Part shown: piece by piece, positions 33,365 through 41,489 of the stretch
Layout of the letters: each line of letters begins with the position of its first letter
How positions within the stretch are numbered: the stretch's first letter is position 1
Assembly: GCF_030372105.1 (NCBI RefSeq)
Contig: NZ_JAUDBQ010000015.1
Location: forward strand, 1-64,000
Direction: 5' to 3'
Origin: Cellulomonas cellasea
GTDB lineage: Bacteria > Actinomycetota > Actinomycetes > Actinomycetales > Cellulomonadaceae
DNA length: 64,000 nt
Position numbers and translations under genes: made by a program
Notes under the pieces: model-generated
The model's input: only the letters and a program-made list of their open reading frames with translations
What the model was told of the DNA's origin: nothing
Databases searched by the model: none

Positions 33365-34297
33365 ATGCTCACCCTCACGCCCGGCGTCATGGGCGGGCCC
33401 GTGCTCGGCCTGCCGCAAGGACTCGACGTGCTCGCGCTCGCCGGGGCGTGGTTCCCCCACGCGGCCTGGGACCGGGCGCCGGTCACCGCCGCCCAGGCGC
33501 AACGGTCCGCACGGCCGATGGCCGGGGCCCGGTTCCGCGGCCTCGCGCAGGCCGCCGCCGCCGAGCCGGGCATCCTCCGGATCGCCGACGACGCGGTGCT
33601 GTCGGGGCCCCATCCCCTCGAGGCGCCGTCGCCGGCGCGCGGCTCCCGTGCGGGCTCCTGGCTGCTGGACGGCTACGAGGTCGAGCACAGCGGAGCGCTG
33701 CCCCCGCCCGAGGTGACGCGATGGCTCACCGCCGCCGCGCGGCATGCCGGGGGAGCGGTGGTCGCCCCGGATCGGTCCACGATCTCCACGTACGACGCGG
33801 CGATGGTGGTGGATCTGACCCTCTGGTCGGCGGTGGCGCTGCCGGTGGACGCGCTCGTGCGGTTGGTGCGCCCACGGCTGCCCGGGGCGCGGGTCAGCAT
33901 GTCGGCCCCGCCCTCTCCCGCCTCGGGGTCCACCCCGGTTCCCGCCGTCGGCGGCTCGGCGGTGGCGCCGTACGAGATGGTCGCGCGGTTCGAGTACGAC
34001 GGCGAGGTGCGGCTGCGGTTCGGCAGGGCTCCGGGCCCGAGGGTGCTCGACTCGATCGGCTGGCGCGACCACGGCCCGTTCGCGTACGCGGTCCGATGGG
34101 CGCCGCCGGACCCCGAGGAGCTCGAGAGCCCGCATCCGACGACCTCGCACCTGATCGCCCGCAGCCGGGTGGCGCCGGTGGTCGCGCGGGTGGTGGGAGC
34201 GCTGATGCCGGCAGTGGGCGGTGTCGTGGTCGACGACGGGGGGTTCCTGGTGGGACCCGCGGAGTTGGGCGTGCGGGCGCGCGGCCTAGAGCGCTGA
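33365..34297 (+). CDS. Unknown protein, paralogue of 55164 gene
   Basis: A 310-residue protein of no family I can name. It has no signal peptide or clear transmembrane helix. Two stretches match the protein encoded at 55164-56291: VTRWLTAAARHAGGAVVAPD with VVDLTLWSAVALPVDALVRL against VLLWLVAAARRLGGAVRTGE with TIDLTLYSSRWLEPDEALAV, and near the C-terminus AYAVRWAPPDPEELESPHPT with FLVGPAEL against AYRVRWEPADVDELELERPS with FLVAPEDL. The two are clearly distant paralogues. The ATG at 33365 lies in a region with two DnaA-box clusters around the gene. Function unknown. Confidence 0.72.
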   Translation: MLTLTPGVMGGPVLGLPQGLDVLALAGAWFPHAAWDRAPVTAAQAQRSARPMAGARFRGLAQAAAAEPGILRIADDAVLSGPHPLEAPSPARGSRAGSWLLDGYEVEHSGALPPPEVTRWLTAAARHAGGAVVAPDRSTISTYDAAMVVDLTLWSAVALPVDALVRLVRPRLPGARVSMSAPPSPASGSTPVPAVGGSAVAPYEMVARFEYDGEVRLRFGRAPGPRVLDSIGWRDHGPFAYAVRWAPPDPEELESPHPTTSHLIARSRVAPVVARVVGALMPAVGGVVVDDGGFLVGPAELGVRARGLER

Positions 34298-34316
34298 TCG
34301 CCCGTCGCCACCGCGC

Positions 34317-34338
34317 TGAGGGCCGGTGGAGGCCCTCA
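34317..34338. terminator. Hairpin after 33365 gene
   Basis: TGAGGGCC (34317-34324), loop GGTGGA, GGCCCTCA (34331-34338), between the convergent ends of the 33365 gene and the transglutaminase gene. Confidence 0.55.
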
Positions 34339-34346
34339 GAGGGCAG

Positions 34347-34436
34347 TTATCCACAGATGTTGTCCACAGCCCTGTGTTCTCCGCGTATTTCTGCGGGTCA
34401 AGTTGTGGACATGCCTGTTGACGGCCCAGTGGACAA
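34347..34436. promoter_or_regulatory. DnaA-box cluster B
   Basis: TTATCCACA (34347-34355, perfect), TTGTCCACA (34360-34368, the common actinobacterial form), TGTGGACAT (34404-34412, reverse, one mismatch) and AGTGGACAA (34428-34436, reverse, one mismatch). The last two lie in the 3' end of the transglutaminase gene. With cluster A it brackets the gene at 33365. Confidence 0.55.
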
Positions 34437-35378
34437 CAACTCCAGGTCCACCGACACGGCCAGCTCGGAGCCCGCGCCCTCCGTGAAGATCACGCCTCGC
34501 AGCGGCGGCACGTCCGCATAGTCGCGGCCCCACCCCAGGACCACGTGCCGGTCGCCCACGAACAGGTCATTGGTGGGATCCACCTCGACCCACCCGGCGC
34601 CTGGCGCCCAGGCGGACACCCACGCATGCGACGCGTCGGCGCCCCGCACCTTCGGGCGGCCCGGCGGGGGCGAGGTCTCCAAGTAGCCGCTCGCGTACCG
34701 GGCGGGCAGGCCGTGCACGCGCAACGCCGCGATCATCAGATGGGCGAAGTCCTGGCAGACGCCCGCGCCCTGGGCCAACACCTCGGCCTGCGTGGCGCCC
34801 ACAGTGGTGGAGCCCGGGCGGTAGGCGAGCTCGGTGCGGATGCGATGGGTGAGCTCGACGAGCACCTCGCTCAGAGGGCGGCCCGGGGTGAACGTGGGCG
34901 CCGCCCAGGCCCGCACCCCGGCGGAGAGCACGACATGCCGCGACGGCAGCACCGCCTCGCGGAGAGCGAGCAGGTCGCGGCCGGCGGCGTCCCCATGGCC
35001 GTCACGACCATCGGCGCCGGCTGCGCTGCCGAGGGCTGCCCGCGCCGCGCGGGAGGCGTCCTCCCAGCCGACGTCGGGCAGGCTCTCCACGCTGGCCGCC
35101 ACCCGGGAGACCGCCACGGTGGACCGCGCCGTGACGACCAGCTCGCGGTGCGGCGCCGTCACCGCGAAGTACGTCGACCCGTTGCCGAAGTAGTCGCGGT
35201 GCGCGTCCGTGTCCGCCGGCGCGGGGTCCACCGTGACGGTGGAGTCGAGGACGCGCTGATCGGGAAGGTCGCGGGGGATGAGCGTGGTGCGCCCGTAGGA
35301 GCGGGTCACCGGCTCGGTGTACCGGTAGGTGGTGCGGTGCCACACGGCATACGTCCGCGCCGGGCGGGCGGCGCTCAT
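34398..35378 (-). CDS. Transglutaminase-like protein
   Basis: A 326-residue cytoplasmic protein of the bacterial transglutaminase-like family. A beta N-terminal domain (YAVWHRTTYRYTEPVTRSYG) is followed by the papain-like core with Cys208 (GAGVCQDFAH), His251 (ADASHAWVSAW) and Asp267 (EVDPTND), a complete triad. It overlaps by ATGA the stop of the ATP-grasp/alpha-E gene. This gene set (transglutaminase, circularly permuted ATP-grasp, alpha-E) recurs in many bacteria and has been proposed to make and remove peptide tags or modify proteins; the true substrate is not known. Confidence 0.9.
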   Translation of the reverse strand: MSAARPARTYAVWHRTTYRYTEPVTRSYGRTTLIPRDLPDQRVLDSTVTVDPAPADTDAHRDYFGNGSTYFAVTAPHRELVVTARSTVAVSRVAASVESLPDVGWEDASRAARAALGSAAGADGRDGHGDAAGRDLLALREAVLPSRHVVLSAGVRAWAAPTFTPGRPLSEVLVELTHRIRTELAYRPGSTTVGATQAEVLAQGAGVCQDFAHLMIAALRVHGLPARYASGYLETSPPPGRPKVRGADASHAWVSAWAPGAGWVEVDPTNDLFVGDRHVVLGWGRDYADVPPLRGVIFTEGAGSELAVSVDLELLSTGPSTGMSTT

Positions 35379-37969
35379 CGGGCCGCCTCCGGGGCCTCGT
35401 CGTCGGCGCGGCCGTCGCCGCCGCCCGTCTCGCCGCCGCCCGTCTCGCGGCCGCCTGCCTCGCCGGCGCCCCACACCTCGTCGAAGGCGCGGCTCGGCGT
35501 CGGGTGGGCGAAGTACACCCGGCTGATCTCGTCGGCGACGGACCGCAGCCGCCAGCGCAGTGACTCGAGCGCGTCGGCGAGCCGGTCGCGGCGCCCGTCC
35601 TCCGAGGCGAGGGCCACCGCCGTGGTGTCCAGCTCGGTGAGCAGGTCGGCGAGGTCCTGCAGCAGCCGGTCGCACTGGTCGAGCGACTCCTGGGCGGCGG
35701 GGACCGCGGCCAGGTCCTCGCGCAGCCGCCCGAGTTGGAACGCCAACGAGCGCGGGTTCGACGCGTCGGTGAGCAGCAGGTCGAGCACCGTGGTGACGCT
35801 CGCCCGCGACTGGTTGCGGCGGCGGTAGGTGAGGATCGACTCGTGCGCGAGCAGCACGGACTCGATGACCAGCGAGTCGACGTCGTCGGCGCGGCGGGTG
35901 GTCAGGGCCCGGTCCAGGGAGTCGACCACCCCCAGGGCGCGCTCGGTCCGGCGGCCCGCGTCGAGGAGGCGCCAGCCCGCGTCGAGCACCATGCTCTCGG
36001 CGCTGATGCCGGCCACCGCGAGCAGCGCCTCCAGCAGCCGGTCCAGCACCGGGCCCATGCCGGTGGCGCCCGGGTCGCCGCGTCGCGCGGGGTCAGGGCG
36101 GCCGCGGTCCTCGGCGGAGGCGTCCGCGAGCGCGCGCTCCATGCTGGCCAACGGCAGCCAGGTGTCCTGGGAGAGCTGATCGCGCACCGCCGCGGAGGCC
36201 TCCGCCAGGCGCCGCACCGACCAGGCGACAGTGCCCGGCCGCCACCGTTCGAGGAGTTGGCTCCGCAGGTCGGTGGTCGCCGCAGGGGAGGGGTGTGGGT
36301 CCCGCGTCCCGGAGGCGCGGGCCAGCCACGCCCGGGGCTCGTCCGCGTCGAGGGCCGCGAGCAGCACCGCCAGCGCCCGCCCGCCCACAGACCCCGGCGC
36401 GCGGTGGAAGTCCTCCCACCGGTCCACGGCGGCGCGCAGGGCGCGGACCGTGCCCTCGGCGCGCTCGGCGTAGCGGCCCATCCAGAAGAGGTTCTCCGCG
36501 GTGCGGGGGGACAGGCCGGTGGGGATGCGCTGCGGCGCCGCGTCGCCATGCACCCACGAGTCGGGGCTGGTGTCCGGCTCGGAGGACACCACCCACACGT
36601 CCTTGGCGACGTGTCCGGGGGCGGTGGCGTCGGGCTGGGCGGCTCCGGGCATGAGGCGTGCCAGGCCACCGCGCATGACCTGGTAGTCGCCGCGATGCGC
36701 GACGCTGAACGCGCGGAGTTGTGCCGAGCCCACGGCGGGGTCGATGGCTCCGATGGGCTCCTGGCCCACCCACAGGTCGGGGTGGGCGCGGATCTGGTCG
36801 GCGAGGTCGTCGCGCTCGGCACGGCCCAGCAGCCAGCCGTCCACAGGCGTGCCGTTCGGCGTGGTGGGCCGCAGGGTCAACCGGTCCAGGCGCGTCAGGA
36901 CGTGCGCGCGGGCGGACTCCTCCCCGCACCAGAACGTGGCGGGGGAGCCGAGGAGCAGGTCCTGGCCGAGCACCGCCCGGGCCAGCCGCGGCAGGCAGGC
37001 GAGCAGCCCGGGGCTCTCCAGCACCGACGTGCCGAGCGGGTTCACCACCCCCACGGACCCGGCCCGCAACGCGCGCACCAGGCCCGGCACACCGAGCCGG
37101 GAGTCGGCGCGCAGCTCGAGCGGGTCGCACAGGTCGTCGTCGATGCGACGCAGCACCACGTCCACCTGCTCCGCGCCGTCCACGCCCTGGGCCCACACCC
37201 GGCCGTCCCGCACCACCAGGTCGCTGCCCTCGACCATCGGCAGGCCGAGCATCGAGGCCAGGTAGGCCTGGTCGAAGGCCGTCGAGCTGTACGGGCCAGA
37301 GGTCAGCAGCACCACGCGCGGCTCGTCCACGCCCTGCGGCGCCGCGTCGCCCAGCGCCAGCCGCAATGCGTGGAAGAACGGCCCGATGCGCTGGATGGGC
37401 GCCTGCCGGTACACCCCGGCGAGCACGCGGGCCACGACGCGGCGGTCCTCCATCGCGTAGCCCGCGCCGGCCGGGGCCTGCGTCCGGTCGGCCACGACCG
37501 TCCACGCGCCCGCGGGATCACGGCACAGGTCGGTGGCGCTGAGCACGAGCCGGCGCGCGCCGGGCGACGGCAGCCCGTGCGCCGCGCGCAGGAACCCGGG
37601 ATGGCCCAGCACCAGCTCAGGCGGCAGCAGGTCGTCGCGGAGCAACTGCTGGGGGCCGTACAGGTCCGCCAGGACCGCGTCGAGCAGTTCCGCGCGTTGC
37701 ACGAGGCCTGCCTCCAGGGCGGCCCACTCCTGCTCGTGCACGACGACGGGCACCGGGTCGAGCCGCCAGTCGCGGGAGCCGTTCTGCGTGTCGTCGCTGC
37801 CGTGGCTCACCCCGTGGTCAGCGAGGAGCCGGGCCGCCTGCGCGCGGTACCGCGCGATGTCGGCATCGGTGGGGGCGCTCGCCGCGTCGGGCAGCCAGGA
37901 CCAGTCGGGCCCGTCGCCCGTCGACGGCTCCGCGCCGGGCAGCGGCGGGGAGGACAGCAGATCGGTCAT
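35375..37969 (-). CDS. ATP-grasp / alpha-E fusion protein
   Basis: An 864-residue fusion of two normally separate proteins. Residues about 1-480 are a circularly permuted ATP-grasp domain (DUF404/407 type: DLYGPQQLLRDDLLPPELVL, RRLVLSATDLCRDPAGAW, VVLLTSGPYSSTAFDQAYLA, RIDDDLCDPLEL, NPLGTSVLESPGLLACLP). Residues about 500-830 are an alpha-E helical domain (LSPRTAENLFWMGRYAERAE, DSLVIESVLLAHESILTYRR, NPRSLAFQLGRLREDLAAVP). The last 30 residues are Gly/Glu repeats. ATP-grasp enzymes join carboxylates to amines or thiols; with the coupled transglutaminase it is thought to act on peptides. The ATG at 37969 has GGGAGGG about nine bases before it. Confidence 0.92.
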   Translation of the reverse strand: MTDLLSSPPLPGAEPSTGDGPDWSWLPDAASAPTDADIARYRAQAARLLADHGVSHGSDDTQNGSRDWRLDPVPVVVHEQEWAALEAGLVQRAELLDAVLADLYGPQQLLRDDLLPPELVLGHPGFLRAAHGLPSPGARRLVLSATDLCRDPAGAWTVVADRTQAPAGAGYAMEDRRVVARVLAGVYRQAPIQRIGPFFHALRLALGDAAPQGVDEPRVVLLTSGPYSSTAFDQAYLASMLGLPMVEGSDLVVRDGRVWAQGVDGAEQVDVVLRRIDDDLCDPLELRADSRLGVPGLVRALRAGSVGVVNPLGTSVLESPGLLACLPRLARAVLGQDLLLGSPATFWCGEESARAHVLTRLDRLTLRPTTPNGTPVDGWLLGRAERDDLADQIRAHPDLWVGQEPIGAIDPAVGSAQLRAFSVAHRGDYQVMRGGLARLMPGAAQPDATAPGHVAKDVWVVSSEPDTSPDSWVHGDAAPQRIPTGLSPRTAENLFWMGRYAERAEGTVRALRAAVDRWEDFHRAPGSVGGRALAVLLAALDADEPRAWLARASGTRDPHPSPAATTDLRSQLLERWRPGTVAWSVRRLAEASAAVRDQLSQDTWLPLASMERALADASAEDRGRPDPARRGDPGATGMGPVLDRLLEALLAVAGISAESMVLDAGWRLLDAGRRTERALGVVDSLDRALTTRRADDVDSLVIESVLLAHESILTYRRRNQSRASVTTVLDLLLTDASNPRSLAFQLGRLREDLAAVPAAQESLDQCDRLLQDLADLLTELDTTAVALASEDGRRDRLADALESLRWRLRSVADEISRVYFAHPTPSRAFDEVWGAGEAGGRETGGGETGGGDGRADDEAPEAAR

Positions 37970-38086
37970 CTGCCCGCCCTCCCGTCGCCGTGGCGAGCCG
38001 GCACCGGCCCCTCACCCATGATGACGGCAGGACCCCGGCGTTCGGGGGGCATCGGGCCCGCGTGTTCGGCGGCCGATCGCTGGCGG

Positions 38087-38638
38087 TCAGAGGTGCGGGC
38101 TGCGCCGCTCGAGCAGTGCGACATCCAGCCACCGGCCGGCGTAGGGGCCGTGTGTCATGTGGCCGATGCGCTCGCGGACGCCGACGACGCGGAACCCGGC
38201 GGCGGCGTGCAGCGCGAGGCTCGCGGTGTTCGCCGTGAAGACGCCGGCCTGGACCGTCCAGATGCCCGCGGCCTCGGTGGAGGCGACCAAGGCGTCGAGC
38301 AGCAGCCGCCCGACGCCCCGGCCGTGGGCGCTGGGCGCGACGTAGACGGAGTCCTCGACGACTCCGGCGTACACGCATCGGGACGAGACGGGGGAGGCCG
38401 CGCTCCAGCCGAGCACCTGGCCGCGCGCGTCGAGGGCGACGTGGCGCTGATCGGCCAGGTGGCCGGCGTCGAAGTCCTCCCAGGTGGGCGGCGCGCTCTC
38501 GAAGGTGCTGGCGCCGGTGGCGATGCCGGCGGCGTGGATCTCCCGCACGGCAGGCCAGTGCTCGGCGGTCAGGGGAGCGATGGCGAGCGGGGTGGCGACG
38601 CCGGGCGCGCTCGCGGCGTGTGGCGCGCGCTCGGTCAT
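38087..38638 (-). CDS. GNAT acetyltransferase, arsN/PAT-like
   Basis: A 183-residue GNAT of the phosphinothricin acetyltransferase type: the acetyl-CoA motif VAPSAHGRGVGRLLLDAL, the substrate-side motif ASTFESAPPTWEDF and the C-terminal GFRVVGVRERIGH. It lies ten bases behind arsR on the same strand and opposite arsM-acr3-arsC, so it is a candidate ArsN, the enzyme that acetylates arsinothricin or a similar arsenical antibiotic. This family also contains phosphinothricin and methionine sulfoximine acetyltransferases, so the arsenic assignment rests on context. Confidence 0.82.
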   Translation of the reverse strand: MTERAPHAASAPGVATPLAIAPLTAEHWPAVREIHAAGIATGASTFESAPPTWEDFDAGHLADQRHVALDARGQVLGWSAASPVSSRCVYAGVVEDSVYVAPSAHGRGVGRLLLDALVASTEAAGIWTVQAGVFTANTASLALHAAAGFRVVGVRERIGHMTHGPYAGRWLDVALLERRSPHL

Positions 38639-38648
38639 GACTGCCGCG

Positions 38649-39017
38649 TCATGACCGCGGCGCGGCGGGGCTGGTGAGGGCTGCGGCGACGGCGTCGAGC
38701 GCGCCGGGGACGAGCGCGTAGTAGGCCCAGACGCCGCGCTTGTCGCGGGTGAGCAGTCCGGCGTCGACGAGCACCTTGAGGTGGTGGGAGACCGTCGGCT
38801 GGCTCAGGCCGAGGGGTTCGACGAGGTCGCAGACGCAGGCCTCGGCGCCCTCGTGGGAGGCGACGAGGGAGATCAGGCGCAGCCGCGCCGGGTCGGCCAG
38901 CGCCTTGAGGGTGCGGGCCAGGGCGGCGGCGTCGGGCGCGGAGAGCGGCTCGTGGGTCAGCGTGGCGCAGCAGGCGGTGCTGGCGGTGTCCACGCTGGGG
39001 GTCGCGCTGGCGGTCAT
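38649..39017 (-). CDS. arsR: ArsR arsenic-sensing repressor
   Basis: A 122-residue ArsR/SmtB repressor. The winged helix reads LGLSQPTVSHHLKVLVDAGL; Cys16-Cys17 near the N-terminus and Cys61/Cys63 (EACVCDL) can bind As(III). The N-terminal Cys pair together with a Cys before the recognition helix is the arrangement described for corynebacterial ArsR. It heads an operon with the arsN-like gene and is divergent from arsM; repeated TCGAT elements between them are probable operators. Confidence 0.93.
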   Translation of the reverse strand: MTASATPSVDTASTACCATLTHEPLSAPDAAALARTLKALADPARLRLISLVASHEGAEACVCDLVEPLGLSQPTVSHHLKVLVDAGLLTRDKRGVWAYYALVPGALDAVAAALTSPAAPRS

Positions 39018-39018
39018 C

Positions 39019-39103
39019 TGGCCAGTATGGCCAGCCCGATCCGCGCTGTCGATATTGACGGCCGTCGATGTATGGCGCCATCCTCATATCGACACCCATC
39101 GAT
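39019..39103. promoter_or_regulatory. ArsR divergent operator region
   Basis: Between arsR and arsM: TGGCCAG twice (39019-39025, 39028-39034), GTCGAT twice (39048-39053, 39064-39069) and the inverted repeat ATCGA-N6-TCGAT (39088-39103). The last ends at the arsM ribosome site (GGAGG, 39104-39108). Binding by ArsR is inferred. Confidence 0.5.
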
Positions 39104-39113
39104 GGAGGAAGCC

Positions 39114-39899
39114 ATGACCGAGTCAGCAGCGAGCGGGCAGCAGGACCAGCAGATCGGGCTGCGCGAGCAGGTCCGAGCGCGCTACGCCGCAGCCGCCCTC
39201 GCCGTGACCACGCAGGGTGGCGACAGCGCGGGCGGGTGCTGCGCCGGGACCGAGCTCGCGCTCGACGACCAGTTCGGCGGCGCGCTGTACGACGCGGCCT
39301 CGGCCGACCAGGTGCCCGCCGAGGCCCTCCTCGCGTCGCTCGGCTGCGGCAACCCGACGGCCGTGGCCGACCTGGCGCCCGGCGAGCGCGTGCTCGACCT
39401 GGGCTCCGGCGGCGGCATCGACGTGCTGCTCTCCGCCCGACGCGTTGGCCCCACCGGCTACGCGTACGGCGTGGACATGACCCAGGAGATGCTCGACCTG
39501 GCCCGCGCGAACGCCGAGCGCGCCGGAGTGCAGAACGTCGAGTTCCTGCACGGCGCCATCGAGGACCTCCCGCTCGACGACGCCAGCGTGGACGTCGTCA
39601 TCTCGAACTGCGTCGTCAACCTGTCCACCGACAAGCCCGCCGTGCTGCGTGAGGCGCACCGCGTGCTGGCCCCCGGAGGGCGGATCGGCATCTCCGACGT
39701 CGTCGCCGAGGACCACCTCAGCCCCGCCGACCGCGCCGAGCGCGGCTCGCATGTCGGCTGCATCGCGGGGGCGCTGTCTCGCGCCGAGTACCTCGACGGC
39801 CTGCGGGCGGCCGGGTTCGTCGACCCCGAGGTCACGTTCACGCACGAGGTCGCCGACGGGATGCACGGCGCCATCGTCCGCGCGACGAAGCCCGCGTGA
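39114..39899 (+). CDS. arsM: Arsenite S-adenosylmethionine methyltransferase
   Basis: A 261-residue methyltransferase. The SAM site reads [16 protein letters not shown]; cysteines suited to bind As(III) are Cys42/43 (GGCCAG), Cys78, Cys166 (VISNCVVNL) and Cys216 (SHVGCIAG), the pattern of bacterial ArsM. It turns arsenite into methylated, partly volatile arsenicals. GGAGG five bases before the ATG at 39114 decides the start over an in-frame ATG at 39102. It leads arsM-acr3-arsC, with the acr3 GTG overlapping its stop. Confidence 0.93.
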   Translation: MTESAASGQQDQQIGLREQVRARYAAAALAVTTQGGDSAGGCCAGTELALDDQFGGALYDAASADQVPAEALLASLGCGNPTAVADLAPGERVLDLGSGGGIDVLLSARRVGPTGYAYGVDMTQEMLDLARANAERAGVQNVEFLHGAIEDLPLDDASVDVVISNCVVNLSTDKPAVLREAHRVLAPGGRIGISDVVAEDHLSPADRAERGSHVGCIAGALSRAEYLDGLRAAGFVDPEVTFTHEVADGMHGAIVRATKPA

Positions 39900-39933
39900 G
39901 GCGAGCCCGCGTGGGCCGAGCCCGCGTGAGCCA
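39889..39933 (+). repeat. 15-bp tandem repeat over arsM stop/acr3 start
   Basis: Three copies of AGCCCGCGTGRGSCR (39889-39903, 39904-39918, 39919-39933). Each contains an in-frame GTG for acr3 (39896, 39911, 39926); the first also holds the arsM stop. The acr3 start is therefore ambiguous by up to ten codons. Confidence 0.9.
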
Positions 39934-41068
39934 GGCGCCGGCCGCGGCCGAGCCCGTGCTGCGGCGGCTGTCCGCCCTGGACCGCCTGCTGCCCGTGTGG
40001 ATCCTCGCCGCGATGGCGCTCGGCCTGCTGCTCGGGCGTGCCGTCCCGGCGCTGGGCGACGCGCTCCAGGCCGTCACGGTCGGCTCGATGTCCGTGCCGA
40101 TCGCCATCGGCCTGCTCGTGATGATGTACCCGGTGCTGGCCAAGGTCCGGTACACCGAGACGGCCCGCGTCACCGGCGACCGCCGGCTGCTCGTGGCGTC
40201 GCTCGCGCTGAACTGGATCGTCGGGCCCGCGCTGATGTTCGCGCTCGCCTGGCTGCTGCTGCCCGATCAGCCTGAGTACCGCACCGGCCTGATCATCGTG
40301 GGGCTGGCGCGCTGCATCGCGATGGTGCTGATCTGGAACGACCTCGCCTGCGGGGACCGGGAGGCCGCGGCGGTGCTCGTCGCGATCAACTCCGTGTTCC
40401 AGATCGTCGCGTTCGCGGGCCTGGGCTGGTTCTACCTGCAGGTGCTGCCCGGGTGGCTCGGGCTCGCCACGACCTCCACGCAGTTCTCGGTGGGGTCGAT
40501 CGCCATGTCCGTCCTGGTGTTCCTGGGCGTCCCGCTCGTCGCGGGCTACCTCACCCGGACACTGGGCGAGCGCCGGCGCGGCCGGGACTGGTACGAGCAG
40601 CGGTTCCTGCCGCGGATCGCGCCGGTGGCGCTCTATGGCCTGCTGTTCACCATCGTCGTGCTGTTCGCCCTGCAGGGGGAGGCGGTGCTGAGTCGCCCGC
40701 TCGACGTGGCGCGCATCGCGCTGCCGCTGCTGGCCTACTTCGTGCTGATGTTCGGCGGGGCATTCGCCCTGGGCCGCGTGCTCGGGATGAGCTACGCCAC
40801 CACCACGACCCTGTCCTTCACTGCCGCGGGCAACAACTTCGAGCTGGCGATCGCCGTGGCCATCGCCTCCTTCGGGGCGGCGTCCGGGCAGGCGCTCGCG
40901 GGCGTCGTCGGTCCGCTCATCGAGGTGCCTGTGCTCGTGGGGCTCGTCTATGTCGCCCTGTGGGCGGGGCGGCGGTGGTTCCCTGGCGATCCGACTGTCC
41001 CCCGTGTGCCCACGTCGTCCACAGCCGTCCCCGTGCACGCCTCGACCCCTGCCAGGAGCTCCCGATGA
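39896..41068 (+). CDS. acr3: ACR3-type arsenite efflux transporter
   Basis: A 390-residue permease (if started at 39896) with about ten transmembrane segments. The conserved catalytic Cys lies in GLARCIAMVLIWNDLACGD; a second family motif is TLSFTAAGNNFELAIAVAIA. ACR3 exports As(III) from the cytoplasm using the proton gradient. Three GTG codons in a 15-bp repeat can start it (39896, 39911, 39926). Its stop overlaps the arsC ATG (ATGA, 41065-41068). Confidence 0.95.
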   Translation: MRRARVGRARVSQAPAAAEPVLRRLSALDRLLPVWILAAMALGLLLGRAVPALGDALQAVTVGSMSVPIAIGLLVMMYPVLAKVRYTETARVTGDRRLLVASLALNWIVGPALMFALAWLLLPDQPEYRTGLIIVGLARCIAMVLIWNDLACGDREAAAVLVAINSVFQIVAFAGLGWFYLQVLPGWLGLATTSTQFSVGSIAMSVLVFLGVPLVAGYLTRTLGERRRGRDWYEQRFLPRIAPVALYGLLFTIVVLFALQGEAVLSRPLDVARIALPLLAYFVLMFGGAFALGRVLGMSYATTTTLSFTAAGNNFELAIAVAIASFGAASGQALAGVVGPLIEVPVLVGLVYVALWAGRRWFPGDPTVPRVPTSSTAVPVHASTPARSSR

Positions 41069-41478
41069 CCGACAAGCCCAGCGTGATCTTCGTCTGCGTC
41101 CACAACGCCGGCCGCTCCCAGATGGCCGCGGGGTTCATGTCCACGCTGTCCGGCGGCGCCGTCGAGGTGCGCTCGGCGGGCTCGATGCCCGCTGAGCAGA
41201 TCAATCCCGTGGCGGTGCGGGCCATGGCCGAGGTCGGCATCGACATCGCCGCCGCCCAGCCCCAGGTGCTGACCCCGGATGCCGTGCGGGCCTCCGACGC
41301 GGTCATCACGATGGGCTGCGGCGACGTCTGCCCGATCTTCCCCGGCAAGCGGTACGAGGACTGGGTGCTGGAGGACCCGGCCGGGCGGGGCATCGAGTCT
41401 GTGCGGCCCATCCGGGACGAGATCCGCGGGCGGGTCGAGGCGCTGCTGGCGGAGCTGCTCGAGGCCCGCGGCGCCTGA
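41065..41478 (+). CDS. arsC: Arsenate reductase, LMW-phosphatase type
   Basis: A 137-residue enzyme that reduces arsenate to arsenite. The P-loop CVHNAGRSQM holds Cys11; Cys85 and Cys89 (MGCGDVCP) can form the disulfide relay, and Asp104 in LEDPAG is the general acid. This is the low-molecular-weight phosphatase fold, coupled to thioredoxin or mycothiol. AGGAG lies six bases before the ATG. The product is exported by ACR3 or methylated by ArsM. Confidence 0.94.
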   Translation: MTDKPSVIFVCVHNAGRSQMAAGFMSTLSGGAVEVRSAGSMPAEQINPVAVRAMAEVGIDIAAAQPQVLTPDAVRASDAVITMGCGDVCPIFPGKRYEDWVLEDPAGRGIESVRPIRDEIRGRVEALLAELLEARGA

Positions 41479-41489
41479 CCGGCGTCAGG
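41474..41489. terminator. Hairpin containing both stop codons
   Basis: CCTGAC (41474-41479), loop CGGC, GTCAGG (41484-41489). The TGA of arsC and the TGA of the convergent FUSC gene both lie in its arms; only six bases separate the genes. Confidence 0.5.

Noticed and set aside
33210-34436. The DnaA boxes as the chromosomal replication origin.
   Set aside because: No dnaA, dnaN, rpmH or parAB genes are near, boxes are few, and no AT-rich unwinding region is visible.
35400-35470. GCC/CCG repeats at the end of the ATP-grasp/alpha-E gene.
   Set aside because: They encode the Gly/Glu tail of the protein in frame.
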